From Citrus sinensis (Eukaryota > Streptophyta > Magnoliopsida > Sapindales > Rutaceae): a stretch of DNA of 64,000 bases. How positions within the stretch are numbered: position 1 is the first letter of the stretch; each line of letters starts with the position of its first letter. The stretch lies in the NCBI RefSeq assembly GCF_022201045.2, contig NC_068562.1, positions 7,546,001 through 7,610,000 of the forward strand. Reading direction: 5' to 3'. The position numbers were made by a program, and so were the translations under genes. This document shows positions 49,181 through 61,140 of the stretch, piece by piece. Under the pieces are notes generated by a model. The model worked only from the letters and a program-made list of their open reading frames with translations, was not told the origin of the DNA and made no database searches.

Positions 49181-51297
49181 TTAACGCCCTGATATCCTGT
49201 TATCGAAGTTGTCTAATACCGATTCATGGCTTTTCCCGGATTCCTGATTCTCTGCACAGCCATGATCAAGTGTTGGCAAAATATTTTGCGATGTTCTAGC
49301 GTCCATGTTTCCATCTGATTGTTGTATCTCTACTATGCGTCTAACGGCTTCTCTCATTTCTAATCGCTGCTCAGGATCACTTTGAGTGCAGGCTCTGCCA
49401 ATTTCGAGTAGTTGTTCCATCTCACCCGGTGAATTTGTTGAGCTTGCAATCTCAGGATCAAGCAAATCTGTCACTCTTCCTTCCGAAAAAGCTGATGCTA
49501 CCCATTCAACTACATCGATCCCACCATTACCGTTGGTTAGATATTGGGAAGGAAATTTTCCTGTCAGGATTTCAAGAATGATTATTCCTAGACAGTATAC
49601 GTCGCATTTCGGTGTCACCTTCCCGGATTGAATAGCTTCGGGGGCCTTATAGGCAAATAATGCTTGTGCAAGATTGGCACTGTTAATCATTGTATAGAAT
49701 CCAAATTCTGAGATCAATGGCTCATTCTCAGGACTAATAAAGATGTTGCTTGATTTGAGATTGCCATGAGGCAAGTCTAGGTGGGCCAGTTCTGTATGCA
49801 GATAGCCTATCCCTCTGGCAATTCCTTGAACAATCTTTAACCTGGCAGGCCAGGTGAGCTCATCGTGTGATGGCCCTCGATCACCTACAGAAATCAAAAC
49901 ATTTCAGTCGTTAATGAAAACAACTTAAAATTTTGATGAAACTTAACAAGCAAGGGAACTTTCTTACCATGCAATAGATAGAGCAAGCTGCCTCCGGGAA
50001 TGTATTCGTAAACCAATAGTTTCTCATCTGCCCTGTAATGATACGCCAATGGTGCTAAAACATTACTGTGCCTTAGCCTTCCGAGCCTTCTAACCTCCGT
50101 ATCAAACGCATCTCTTGCCATTGCACTGGACTCCTTCATTCTCTTTACCACTACTGTTACCCCATCAGCCATCATAGCCTTATACGAAGATCCCAGTCCC
50201 CCGTTTCCAAGCACTTCTGCTGCTGCCTTCATCAAGTCAGGCAACCCAAAAACACCCTTTTGGCCATTCACCAGAACTAGTTCCCCAACCCCACTGTTCT
50301 TTCCATGATGAGACGACCCCCTCCGGCTTGAACTAGCCTTTCTGCTCACATCAACATCCCTACTTTTGTTTGGCACCGAAACCCGGACTTCCACTGCCTG
50401 AACACTCTCCTTCTCTAGCACTTTAAACGCCTTCCTCTTTCGCCTAATTCTTATTATAACCACAATTGCAATTGAAACTAGCATCACGCTTAGTGCTACT
50501 CCTGCAGCGATAACCTTTTTGGAGTCATCAACGTTTTCAGCAGCAGGATGAGGAGGAGGAGGAGGATGAATGTTTTTGTTTGCTGCTGATGCCTTCGCAT
50601 TGCGGCATTCAACGCCCAAATTCTTTCCACAAAGCCCTGCATTTCCTGAAAAAGAACTCGCATTGAATCTCAATAAGCTGGCCGGGATTTCCCCTTCCAA
50701 TTTATTGCTTGACAAGTTTAATCGCACCAACGTAGGTTGATCAAAAGATGGAATTGTCCCATTAAACTGATTGCTCTCGAGATGTAACTCGGTGAGATGA
50801 GGCAATTTAAACAGTGATGGAGGCAATCGCCCTCTAAACTTGTTGTTCGAAAACCAAAGCTTCCTAAGCGCACCCATTTCATCGAAATAACCCGGTGGAA
50901 TCTCACCGGAGAATTGATTCTTGTCCAAGTAGATAGCCCTCAAACCACCTAAACGACTGAATTCGGGTGTCTTACCCGAAAAAGAATTATTAGCAACACT
51001 AAATGTACGCAAACCGGTGAGTTCTGTCAATGCATCAACATCAATCTTTCCTGATAATCCCAAGCTATTGATATATAAACCCGTGACAATGCCTTCGGAG
51101 CACACTACTCCGCTCCATTCTTCTTCCCCTCCTCTGCAAGGCGCCGTGCTTGGCATCCAAGAATCAAGTGCTTTTGCATTTGTAAATGAACTCTTGAGCT
51201 TTAATAAAGCCTCGGACTCTGACATGGAAAACGTTACCGGAAATGTGATAGAAAAGAAAAAGATTGGCCGGAGAAGCCAAAGCCATGTCACGGCCAT
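49181..51297 (-). CDS. LRR receptor-like kinase, pollen receptor-like (PRK) type, probable pseudokinase
   Basis: Plasma-membrane receptor of LRR class III. Two exons on the minus strand, 51297-49968 and 49884-49181, giving 677 residues. Order: signal peptide (about 1-24), LRR N-cap with ALLKLKSSF and a C...EEWSGVVC segment, five to six LRRs (about 75-205), a GNAGLCG cap, a Pro-rich spacer, a transmembrane helix (VIAAGVALSVMLVSIAIVVI), a basic juxtamembrane stretch, and a kinase domain (about 355-620). The glycine loop (GNGGLGSSY) and the beta-3 lysine (VVVKRM) are present. However, the catalytic loop reads PHGNLKSSN where active kinases have HRDLKxxN, and the DFG position reads EFG, so the catalytic Asp is missing and the metal-binding Asp is Glu. 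PRK-family members often look like this. From memory the relative is PRK8 (At1g72460). The ligand is unknown. Confidence 0.92.
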
Positions 51298-52294
51298 TAG
51301 CTAAGCCGGATTCTTGAGGCCTAAAGGCAATTTTAGACAAATGTAATTATTACTGAATATTATTTGTGGGAATTTGTTGCAATGCTAAATTTTAGGTTGG
51401 TTTTTCTTTTCTTTTCTTTTCTTTTTTTTTAAAAAAAAAATTATATGTAATGATCTGTTAGAGCTTATTTTGTTGTTCATGTGCGTGTATTATTGTTATT
51501 ATTTTCTTTTGGTGAGTGCAAGAGAGCCTTAAAATTAGAGAGTGATGGTTATATTTTGCTTTGAAATGGTCAGCATCGAGAAACCGTTAAAACAGTTAAT
51601 TTTTCTTTTACTATTATGCCCTTGCGGGAGAGTTGAGGGTGTTTGTGCTGTGGGGGAGCAATAAATGGAATGTCAGGGGCATTTCTAGTCTAGTGAAAAT
51701 TATTGTCTGGGTATGGCGGTGCCGGAAGGGGTTCAGTACAGCGGAGGGGAGTGGTTATTGTGTTCCATGTTCCTAGTCTGGCACAGCAAAGATCGAAATC
51801 TCAACCGTCTGATTCTAACCGTTTTATTTTTGTTTAAAAAAAATTAAGAAAACTATATTTATTTATTTATTTGATAAATAAAGTAAGTTCATCTCGATGC
51901 ATATATTTTGTCATTGACTTCTCTAGTGTCTGATTTAATATCCCAAGAAAATTAAGGTCATCTTGGAAAATAAAAACTTCAGTTTTTAAAGTTTTCTCTT
52001 GATTTTTCATTTCTTGAAAAATATTTTAAGATATAATCAGGATCACACATCCCATAACAGATTGTTGCTTTTGTTTTGATTTGTTCTTAACTTCGTTAGA
52101 AAATTGTTGATTTTTGTAACGAAATTTTTTAACAAATATTTGGAGCTTTTTATTATGTTAATTTATAAAAAATAATGCAATAATTAAGTAATCTAATATT
52201 AAGCTACCATGCGATCTTTAATTAGTTTGTTGGAATTTGATCTACTCCCACTTTGCTGAAATTTTTACAATTCCATGTATCTTGATGGGTCATT

Positions 52295-53632
52295 TTATGA
52301 CGCTTTGATTAAAATCACGGCATCAATACCGTATTTAGATATGAATTATGTAAATAAAATATAAAATATGTAAATTTAACATAAAACTCATAAATCAACA
52401 CTAAGTGTAAAATAAAACATAAATTAAGTGAAATCAATATAAGACTTGTAAATGAAAGATGAAATAAGTAAATTAACATAAGAGTTGTAAATTGATGTAT
52501 TAATGATAAACAAAACAAAACTTACAAATATTATATAAAACTTGTAAATCAATAATAAGTGTCAAGTAAAACATAAATTAAGTAAACAAAACAGAAGACT
52601 TATGAATGGAAAATAGAATAAGTAAATTAATTAAGGAATTGTAAATTAGTGTATTATTAGTCAACAAAACAAAAACTTATAAATGTAATATAAAACTTGT
52701 AAAACAACATTAAGCGTAAAATAAAACATAAATTATGTTAAGGAAACATGTAAATAGAGGGTAAAACAAATAAATTAACATAGGAGTAGTAAATTGGTAT
52801 ATTATTGGTAAATAAAATAAAAACTACAAGTGTAACAATAAACTTGTAAACGACAAATAATAAAAGTAAATTCATATAAGAATTTACAAATGTAAAATGA
52901 GAACTCATTATAATAATAATCACCGCATATATTTGCTGACTTTGTTTCTAGATTGAATAATGATAGTTTCGGGTTTATGTAATATATGTGGTGATATATG
53001 TGAAATTTTATTAAGATAAAACTTATTTTCAAAATCAGATTTTGAAAAACTATACTTGTTATGTTTTTCAAAGCTATATGCGAGTTTAGGTGATATTGCA
53101 TCCTTCATAAGGTATATATAAAACAAAAAATTAGATCCAATTTTATTGATATATCATATATGTCTAGAAATATAAGAATACTTTTTATTTTGTTTTGACT
53201 TGACAACATCAACAAAAATAGTTTTGCTTAATTAATCTATGTAGAGAACAATACTATGATAGAAGCTGGGAAAAAAACTTGTGAATGTCCTAAAATGAAT
53301 ATAGAATTTATAGTTAAATCAGTTCAATAAAATTTATTTTAATTATTTTTTAACACAATTTTTTGTTTGTATTTGATGAGTGCCTTTTTTTTGTTTAATT
53401 AAATCAAATGAATAAAATATTTTTTGTTTAATTAAAGTTTAATATTAATTTATAAGTTTTATGATATTTTATATGTGTTTGTCTTTTTACAATTTTAAAG
53501 TACTAATTTACTATTCTTATATTAATTTACTTATTTTATCTTTCATTTACTAATATTATGTGTAATTTATATAATTTATATTTATCTTATCATTGATACT
53601 GTAATTTTAATCACAGTATCATATAAGTTTCT
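52295..53632. mobile_element. Non-autonomous DNA transposon relic with subterminal repeats
   Basis: The left end contains GATTAAAATCACGGCATCAA, and the right end contains the inverse theme (CAGTATCAATG...ATTTTAATCACAGTATCA region, 53590-53632). Inside each end the short word TGTAAAT or AGTAAAT recurs every 20-40 bases, in forward sense on the left and in inverse sense on the right, as expected of transposase-binding subterminal repeats. No transposase frame is visible. Boundaries are approximate. Confidence 0.5.
52340..52890. repeat. Tandem array, about 154-bp unit, at least three copies
   Basis: The word AAAACATAAATTA recurs at about 52414, 52568 and 52723, giving periods of 154 and 155 bases. 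Surrounding words (CTTGTAAATCAA, AAGTAAATTAA, GTGTATTA) recur at matching offsets, with scattered differences and a degenerate partial fourth copy. Confidence 0.75.
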
Positions 53633-54467
53633 GTAACGGGATATTTTTCTTTGCTGTGCTAGATTAGGAACATGAATAACCCAAAATAAATAAACCAATT
53701 CAACCCTAACCAAATTGCACTTTTGTTTGGATGGTTTTATAAAACTGGGTTAGGATCTTATGGCCCGTCATGAATTTGGGTTGGGTTAACTCACAAAATC
53801 CAACTCAACCCATTCCAAAATATATAATATGAGTAGTGCTATTAACACTATTTCATTATCCTCATAACACCCCCTTCCTTGCGTAATTATATTTAAGGAA
53901 CAGTCAAATTATTTTAATTAAACTCAATTTCTATCTTCTTAAAAAATAATAATAATCTCAATTACTGTTCCTCTCCCTCCAAATCCTTATAACAAACTCA
54001 CGCATCCGATTGCAAAATATATAGCTTTGACAAAAATTTGGATTAATAGATTTTTATTAGAAAGTATGAAAAAACTAAAATATCTTAATATAAAACAAGA
54101 TTTACTGTTTTGATATTTTAACCTTTTTGTGTCTTTTATTAAAAACTTTTAATCTTTTTTTGGTAAGTAACATTGTTGACTGTTAGTTTTTTCTGCAAAT
54201 TATTTTGACACATCAAAATGTCATTTTATTTTCTATTTTTTATACTCGTGACTCTTCATCTACCCAATTATTCTATTAAAGTAGTTTTTAGTTCTTTTTC
54301 TTTCCTTACAAATTTCATATTTTAGTATTAAAACAAGAATAATTACATAAGTACAATAGCTATGTTGGAGATGCTCCACTGTGGAACACTATTTTATAAT
54401 CACACGATCAAGATGATAAATAATTAAAAGAAAAAAAATGTTATAACTTTTATCATATATTTATGAA

Positions 54468-55440
54468 TGAATGTTCTATGGTCAGGGCTGGTTCAACCAT
54501 ATCTATGGGCTTAGGCAAATGATCTTAATTAGTTCTTAAAATTTGAGGCAAAAAGATATATTAGTTATATTACAAAATTTATTTATTTAAAATCAATTCT
54601 TCCAACATTTTGAAATGTAAAATTATTAAATAAAATTCTATTCTACTATTACTAATCTATGAACTTTTAATTGAATTATAACGTTTTCACTTACTTTTTC
54701 TTCACTCAAATTACATCTTTTTGCTACTCCTTTTTTAGTCTAAACTAATTTTTCTATTCTTCTAATTTTTAAAGTTTTTTGATACATTTTTATTTTAAAA
54801 TTGATAAAATAGGCGCGCAAAAAAAAGATAAACAAAAGAATATATTAAAAAGAAATAAGAACAAATAAATAATACAACTAAAGAACAATAAAAAGATAAA
54901 ATCTGGAAATAAATTATAAATTAACTTTATCTTTAATTGTTTGAGGGTTTGAGCAATTATCAATAACCATGGAGAATAGAGAAAACTATTAGATTTTTCT
55001 TTTTGTCCAACGCCAAGTAGAGGAAGTAAGTTCTCTCTCTCTCTCTCTCTAAAGCACCAAGAGCATACTATGTCTTGGTTGATGGAGGAAAAAATTTAAC
55101 GGATAGGTAACACAATGTGGGGCTTTTATGGAGGTTTAAAATGAATATAAATTTTTTAAATTATAACAAATTAATTCTAATAAAAAAATAGAGATTTTGT
55201 AGGATTGAAACTATTAATTTAATAGTTTTGTAAGAATAAAAAATGTTAAGCATTATATTAAATAGTTTATTTATGAAAATATAATTACAAAATAATAATA
55301 ACTTTGAAATTCACATTCCCCTTTTATATGTAAAATAGTAGTTTAATATGAATGTAAGACCTTTATATATAACGGGTTTATTAGGCAACCGCCTAAGTTG
55401 ACTAGCGTCAAATTGCTCCTATTTATGGTAGAACATCTCC
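54468..55440. mobile_element. Candidate DNA transposon relic, about 1 kb
   Basis: The left edge reads ATGTTCTATGGTCAGGGCTG, and the right edge read inversely gives ATGTTCTACCATAAATAGG. Both edges also carry a TTAGGCAA/TTAGGCGG-type word just inside. These matches suggest diverged terminal inverted repeats. The interior is AT-rich with no long frame. Family and exact limits are uncertain. Confidence 0.3.
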
Positions 55441-55486
55441 ACCGTAGAACACTTATACGGATTAACATATGTAGATAAAACTAATA

Positions 55487-55517
<31 letters not shown>

Positions 55518-57493
55518 CGGACTGTTGATGGAAAAAAAAGGTTGGTGATGAAAAAGTGACATGTGATGGTTTTGTTTTTTTTAGCGTTAGAATCTCATCG
55601 GCATCAGTAATTCATGTAGTCGTGTTAAATCTAAAATTAACTAAAACATGTGCTTGAGAATTTATATTCTCTGTGGTAATCTAAAAGTTGCTTAAAATGT
55701 ACATGAAATTCATATTAAGTTAGTTCCAAGGACTTGGAGCTTTTTTCCAATTTTCAACGTTATTCTGTAAGTTTAACCCTATATTTTCAACGGCAAATCT
55801 AATCCAATTTCAACGTTACACTTGATGTAATTAATTCAATTTAATAAATTTCTTCTACTTTCAGTTTTATTAGAAATTGTCGGCAGTTGCCCTTCAAGTG
55901 ACCTTTATCATATCCATAAAGAAGTTTTCAAAAGTGAATCGATGTTGTGGTCAAAAAAGAAAAAAGAAAAAAAAGAGTGAATCAATGTTAAATGTTGAAA
56001 ATTCCAAATGCCACATGGTGAAAAATCAAAAGTAAACTGTAGAGGAAGACTACACAAAAAAAAGCCATTAATTGCCTTTTTTTGTTTTTTGGAACACGTT
56101 ATAAATCGACAAATCAACAATAGAGACAGCTACTAGAAACAAGGAAATTTATGAACAAGACCGAGTCTCTGCTTAGGAATTTTCTCGGCAAATACGTTCG
56201 TAGCCAGTGCGTGATGCCTCATTAATGCGCAACAATAGTCAACAAAAACTCGCAACACGAGGTAATTGCCATGTTTTGGGGAGGCAAAATTTTCAATTCA
56301 ATAATAATAATAATAATATATCACAGAATCAATAACCTAAAACCATTACTTACAATAATTTTTTATTAATATTATACTAGAGACGTTACGAGTCATCACA
56401 AAAAAAAAATTGTCACTCTCATGTAGATAAATTAGGCACCTTAATTCTATTTCTTTGATACGAAGCTTAAACGACGCCAACGCAAAGATTTAGGCAATTT
56501 TTTTTTTTAAAAAAAAAAAATCGCATCACTATCTTGACCAGCTGGTGCCCAAAATCAGCTTAATCAATTAATGCAATCAATAATGGTGCTACCCTAAATT
56601 TAATAATACACATGTGACGAGGGTTCTTTCATTTGACATTTTCGTGAAGGCTTGATTTATTCTCTTTGAATCAAACTCATCAAGTCCTCTCCCACAAGGC
56701 TACCCATAAATATATATAACACAAAAATGGGTGCCCACGTTTTATATAAATGGTCGTTTTCTCATCCGCCTGCAAGAAACAAGTAATTTGCACAAGAGTC
56801 GGTAAATTAATTTATATATAATAAGTTTAGTTGAAAGCGCACGTAATAAAGTTTTCCTGGTCAAAAAATATCGATAGTTTTTTAAATTTTATTAAGTCTA
56901 ATATTTTAAGGCTAGAAATGCTTTGCATCAGAACCATTTAGTTATTAATTTGACCCCATATGAAATTGTAGTCTTATTAGTTATTACCAACCCAAAAACT
57001 ATTTTTTAAATGCCCACATATTTGATAATTCATAGGTATGTTAAGACTCCATGGTAAAATATTTAAATTGAACTCCATTAATAGTCTATGTAAAAGAAAA
57101 TGGCGTAGTCAGACAAAATTAAGGCTTGTTATTCAAAATATAATCATGTGGTCTCGTCGGTTCTTGGATTTTTGCTCCAATCTAATATTAGGCCAGAAAC
57201 TTAAGACTCCCAATAATGAATTTTCACATGGTTTTTATGGGAACAAAAATTGGACAATGTCAAGAATTTTCTACAATCTTAGTCAATATCATTGTTAACT
57301 TTAATAATTTGACCCATTTTCGTGATGATTTTGGTGGGAGAGCACCAGCGTGGTCTTTTATTTGGTATTTATCTACATCTGAATTGACAATATAGTCTTA
57401 ACAAGAAGCAAATCATCAATTCAATTGAATCTATAAGCAATTCTCTGTGACTCGGTCCAGATGTCTCCCGAGCAAATAGCCGCGAGATCCTGC

Positions 57494-57556
57494 CACGTGT
57501 TGACTCCTGCAATGATCAGATCGCCACTGATGCCGGTCGAAATTGTTTAACACGTG
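57494..57556. promoter_or_regulatory. Two G-boxes (CACGTG) upstream of the first JAZ gene
   Basis: CACGTG occurs at 57494-57499 and 57551-57556, about 1.3 kb upstream of the first JAZ start codon, inside a GC-richer patch. G-boxes are the binding site of MYC2-type bHLH factors, which activate JAZ genes in a feedback loop. Whether these sites serve the JAZ gene is inference. Confidence 0.4.
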
Positions 57557-58812
57557 CTCTTTGGGTTTCGGAAGTCAGGCGAACAACGCGACGCGACGGA
57601 GATGTTTCTTTTCTGATTTTAAATTTGTACGCAAGTGGGTCCCGCCCGTGTGTCGGCTCGTAATGAAGGCGGTGACGGTGAGAGAACAGGGAGCTAGACG
57701 CACCCACGTTATTATTCGGCCTTTTACCTAACCAACATTACGGCGACGGAGCTCTTAACTCCGTTACTAGTGCCCAAATTACCGAAGTACCCACGCCTGA
57801 TTCTCGTTGTGACTGACTGTTTCACCTTCAAAATTAGGGTAAACAATTTCAAATAAGAGCATGCTACATCCTTTGAGATATGACTTATCCATTTAAAATG
57901 AAAAGTTACTCGTTCTTCTTCAAGATTAATGAAAAGTTTAAAATTTGCGATACTTAAAATGATATCAATTGAGAATAATTTATACTCTCACGGTATGGAG
58001 GAAATCACGAGAACTTATATTTTCTACTTATGTTTGAGTCCTCTAATATATTAGTAAACTTGATTTTCAAAGCTTAGATACGGATTTAAACTTTTGTTAA
58101 ATTTTTACATTAGAATTGCGCTATCGTAATTTTTCCTCAAAGAAAAAGTGGACAGAGTCTAAATTAATTTTTTAATATCTTATTTTTCATACGATTCGAA
58201 TTTAGATAACTAGTAATTAATTTTTTTTTAAAAAAACTATTGAGTTAGACTCCTAAGAATGTGCCGTCACATAATTAATTAAAAAAATTACGTCTATTTC
58301 TAATTATAAATACAAAACATATTTATAATAATATGTATATATATAATACACGAAAAACAGAATCTCTCCCAAATCAAAGACTTGGTCCACAGCGAAAGCG
58401 CACAGTATAAGAAATGAGAATTTCAAAGAAAAGCACTCGCCTTCTCTCCCGCATTGACTGCTCCACTCCATCCAACTTTTCTTTGCCTTGCACCGTTGCG
58501 TCTCTTCTCTTGTTCTAAATACAAACAATAAAAACGTGATTTAAATAATTATTTTAAAAAAACGCTTACTAAAAAGCAACAAACAAAAAGACAACGAATA
58601 GGCAGTCGAGTTGGATAGAACATGCTTTGAAAATAACCCACCACCCTTTATATTCTCCCCTCTCTCTCTCTCTCTCTCCCAAGACCACCACAGATTCATC
58701 TCCATACGTATGAAGGCAGAATCAGATTTTTCTTGTGCACTCAAAATTAATCAACAGAAACTTTCTCTGTCTTCTCAGTTCTTACACAGGGCAGAACAAG
58801 CAACAGGCCATC

Positions 58813-59545
58813 ATGTCGAGCTCAGGCCAAAAACCCAGCGTTGCTCAGACTTGCAATCTTTTGAGTCAGTACTTTAAGGAAAATGGAAGATTTGCAAATA
58901 AAGGTACGAGCTTGTTAATTTAATTTGTCTTTCTTTTTCATGTGGGCTTTTTTGGGTTCCTCAAAGATTCCTTCTTGCAAAAACTTTTGCTGATATAAAT
59001 ATATATTTTTTCTTTTTGATGATAATTCAGGTGTGCAAACACTGAACTTGCTGCCGAACCTGGAAAATTCTGCGGAGATTTCAAGAGTACTGAATGTGAA
59101 AGCCAGTGATTTCTTCGCAAATATGCCAACTTTTGCTTCCAACAATTCCGTAAATGAAGCCAGAACGGAGCATGGAAGCTCTCAAATGACGATAATCTAT
59201 GCCGGGAAAGTGTTCGTCTTCAACGACATTTCTGCGGAGAAGGCAAAAGAAATCATGGCCTTAGCCACAAAAGCATCGAGCTCTAATGCTGTTGTTAACC
59301 CGGAATTGAACAACAACTCTCAGACGGTGCCAATAGCAAGAAGAGCTTCACTTCACCGTTTCTTTGAGAAAAGAAAAGACAGGGCTATAGCAAGAGCTCC
59401 GTACCAAGTGAATTGTCCTTATTCATCAGTGGCTCCTGCTGCTGCCGCTGCTCCTCCTCCTCCAAAGCCAAAAGATCAAAGCAAGTACTCATGGCTGCAC
59501 CTTGAAGGCCAATCGTCATCAAAACAGCTTGATCTCAACTTGTAG
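58813..59545 (+). CDS. JAZ: JAZ repressor, JAZ5/6-like, copy A (degron-bearing, no Jas intron)
   Basis: Nuclear co-repressor of jasmonate signalling: it binds MYC factors through Jas, and COI1 with JA-Ile triggers its degradation. Two exons, 58813-58903 and 59031-59545, giving 201 residues. The conserved N-terminal block is AQTCNLLSQYFKENGRF. The ZIM domain starts SQMTIIYAGKVFVF (TIFY core at 84-89, with Ile in place of Phe). The Jas motif runs VPIARRASLHRFFEKRKDR then AIARAPYQV (about 130-157), so the PIARR degron is kept. The protein ends LDLNL (197-201), an EAR motif that can recruit TOPLESS directly. No intron interrupts Jas, unlike copy B. The C-terminal EAR and ARAPYQV place it with Arabidopsis JAZ5/JAZ6. 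The start was chosen because the MSSSGQK start is shared with copy B. Confidence 0.95.
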
Positions 59546-60526
59546 TGTGATGGGTTCGCCATCTTATTCAACTACTGCCATATATAGGCTTTATTAACTG
59601 AAATTTCGACCATATTAATTCTTCTTAGGTCTATTGTGCCTTTGATTATTCATACAGATTTTTGCTGCTATTGTTATTAATATTTTCAAGTAGTTAAGCC
59701 ATCATGAATGTTTTCTGTAAGTTTCATTCGACTACAGATACTACCTTCGCAAGTAGCCGGAGAATAAAGTAACTCTCTTCAATCAGAATTGAAGTTGAAG
59801 AGATTGAAGAGAGAGAGATTCTTGTTGAGTGTTTATGAATTGAAGGGATAGTGGTGTTTGAGAACTTTCATCAACTTGAAGTTCTCCCAGCAATCTCTTT
59901 CAATCAACTTACAACAAGATCCAAAATAAATAATGAATCAAGATTTTTTTTTTATTTTTTTATTTGTCAAGAATGTGTGGATACCGGACTACTAATAATA
60001 AATTGGACTCGGACATCGACTTAGGAAACCGCGTGGGCTCGTAGTATTGTTGTGTATTTGATTGATTTGAAAATTCGTGTTCACAATAACCAAAACATGT
60101 GATGTGTGAAGTGTGAAGTGGTGAACCAACGAAAGGTCTTTGAAGCTTCTGAATTTCAACTCTTTTTAACTTTTTTTATTTAAGATTATTATTACTAAAT
60201 GAAATATTATATCACAGAAAAGAATCCCACAGTCCATAATAACATTTTCTGACAGAAAAAAAAAAAGAGAAAAAAATCCTGTGTTTAATGGTCGGCATAC
60301 TTTAATTTGAAGGCTTACCAATTCCCAGTTCTTCATGTGTGGTGTGGTGAGTAATGTTAATTAGTACAGATCATTTTGAGCTAATCATATTTGCTGATAT
60401 TAAATCATCAAATTCGCAGTTATGCATGGTGCATCCATTCCTCGTTTGGTTCCTTAGCCATGGCCTCCGCCCTCCAGGCCAAAATCTGAAAATTTTGAAA
60501 ATTTACGAGTTAGCAGGGAAAATATG

Positions 60527-61140
60527 GGTAATTTTTAAAAACCTCCCGTGAAATTTGGACTTGTTGCAAGTAGATGGCGAGAATCTGTTTATTTGTAAAA
60601 AACCCCCTACCGTCAGTTAACTTTAACATTGACCGTTAGTTGACTGTGCAAAGACAATATTACCCTCAACAACAATTTGTAGACGGAAATAACTAAAAAA
60701 AAAATTAAAATTATTGGCGCGAAAAGCACAAACCCTATTTTTTTGACAATTTTATCCTTGTCAATTCCAAAAATTTACAATATCATAGGTAAAGATTATA
60801 ACTATTTCATTTTCAAGTTTTTAATTTTATCTTTTTTGTAGAAACTTTAAGAAAATATCAATAATTTAAAGAGGATTTTTAAAATTTTTAATTTTATCTT
60901 TCTTGTAGGAACTTTAAGAAAATATCAATAATTTAAAGAGGGTAAAATAGCCAATAATTTTAATTTTTTTTTAGTTATTTCCGTCTACAAATTATTGTTA
61001 AGGGTAATATTGTCTTTGCACAGTCAACTAACGGTCAATGTTAAAATTAACTGACGGTAGAAAATTTTTTATAAATAAATTAATTCTCGCCATCTGCTTG
61101 CAACAAGCCCAAACTTCAGGAAGGTTTTTAAAAATTATCC
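60527..61140. mobile_element. MULE-like element with about 190-bp terminal inverted repeats
   Basis: The arms 60527-60720 and about 60946-61140 are inverse copies at roughly 85-90% identity. Shared words in inverse orientation include GACTGTGCAAAGACAATATT, TTGTAGACGGAAATAACTAA and TTGTTGCAAG. The centre has a 60-bp tandem duplication (about 60830-60945). The flanks GAAAATATG (60518-60526) and GAAAAAATAT (61141-61150) could be a diverged 9-10 bp target-site duplication. Long arms with such a duplication suggest a Mutator-like MITE. No transposase is encoded. Confidence 0.7.
60830..60945. repeat. Tandem duplication of about 60 bp inside the MULE-like element
   Basis: The words TTTAATTTTATCTTT, then AACTTTAAGAAAATATCAAT and AATTTAAAGAGG, occur twice in the same order, with two or three base differences. 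Confidence 0.85.

Larger units (their letters stand above)
51298..58812. other. 7.5-kb gene-poor stretch with decayed transposons
   Basis: No protein-coding gene recognised. 51.3-51.9 kb is the PRK promoter. 52.3-53.63 kb is a DNA transposon relic with a 154-bp tandem array. 54.47-55.44 kb is another candidate element. Microsatellites occur at about 55028-55051 (CT) and 55490-55517 (TA). 57.45-57.85 kb is GC-richer and holds two CACGTG G-boxes. 58.3-58.8 kb is the leader and proximal promoter of the first JAZ gene, with a CT tract at 58658-58678. Confidence 0.45.

Noticed and set aside
52738-53126. Overlapping minus-strand frames of 60-100 residues
   Set aside because: They lie in AT-rich repeat DNA, have extreme Phe/Ile/Tyr/Asn composition and no domain.
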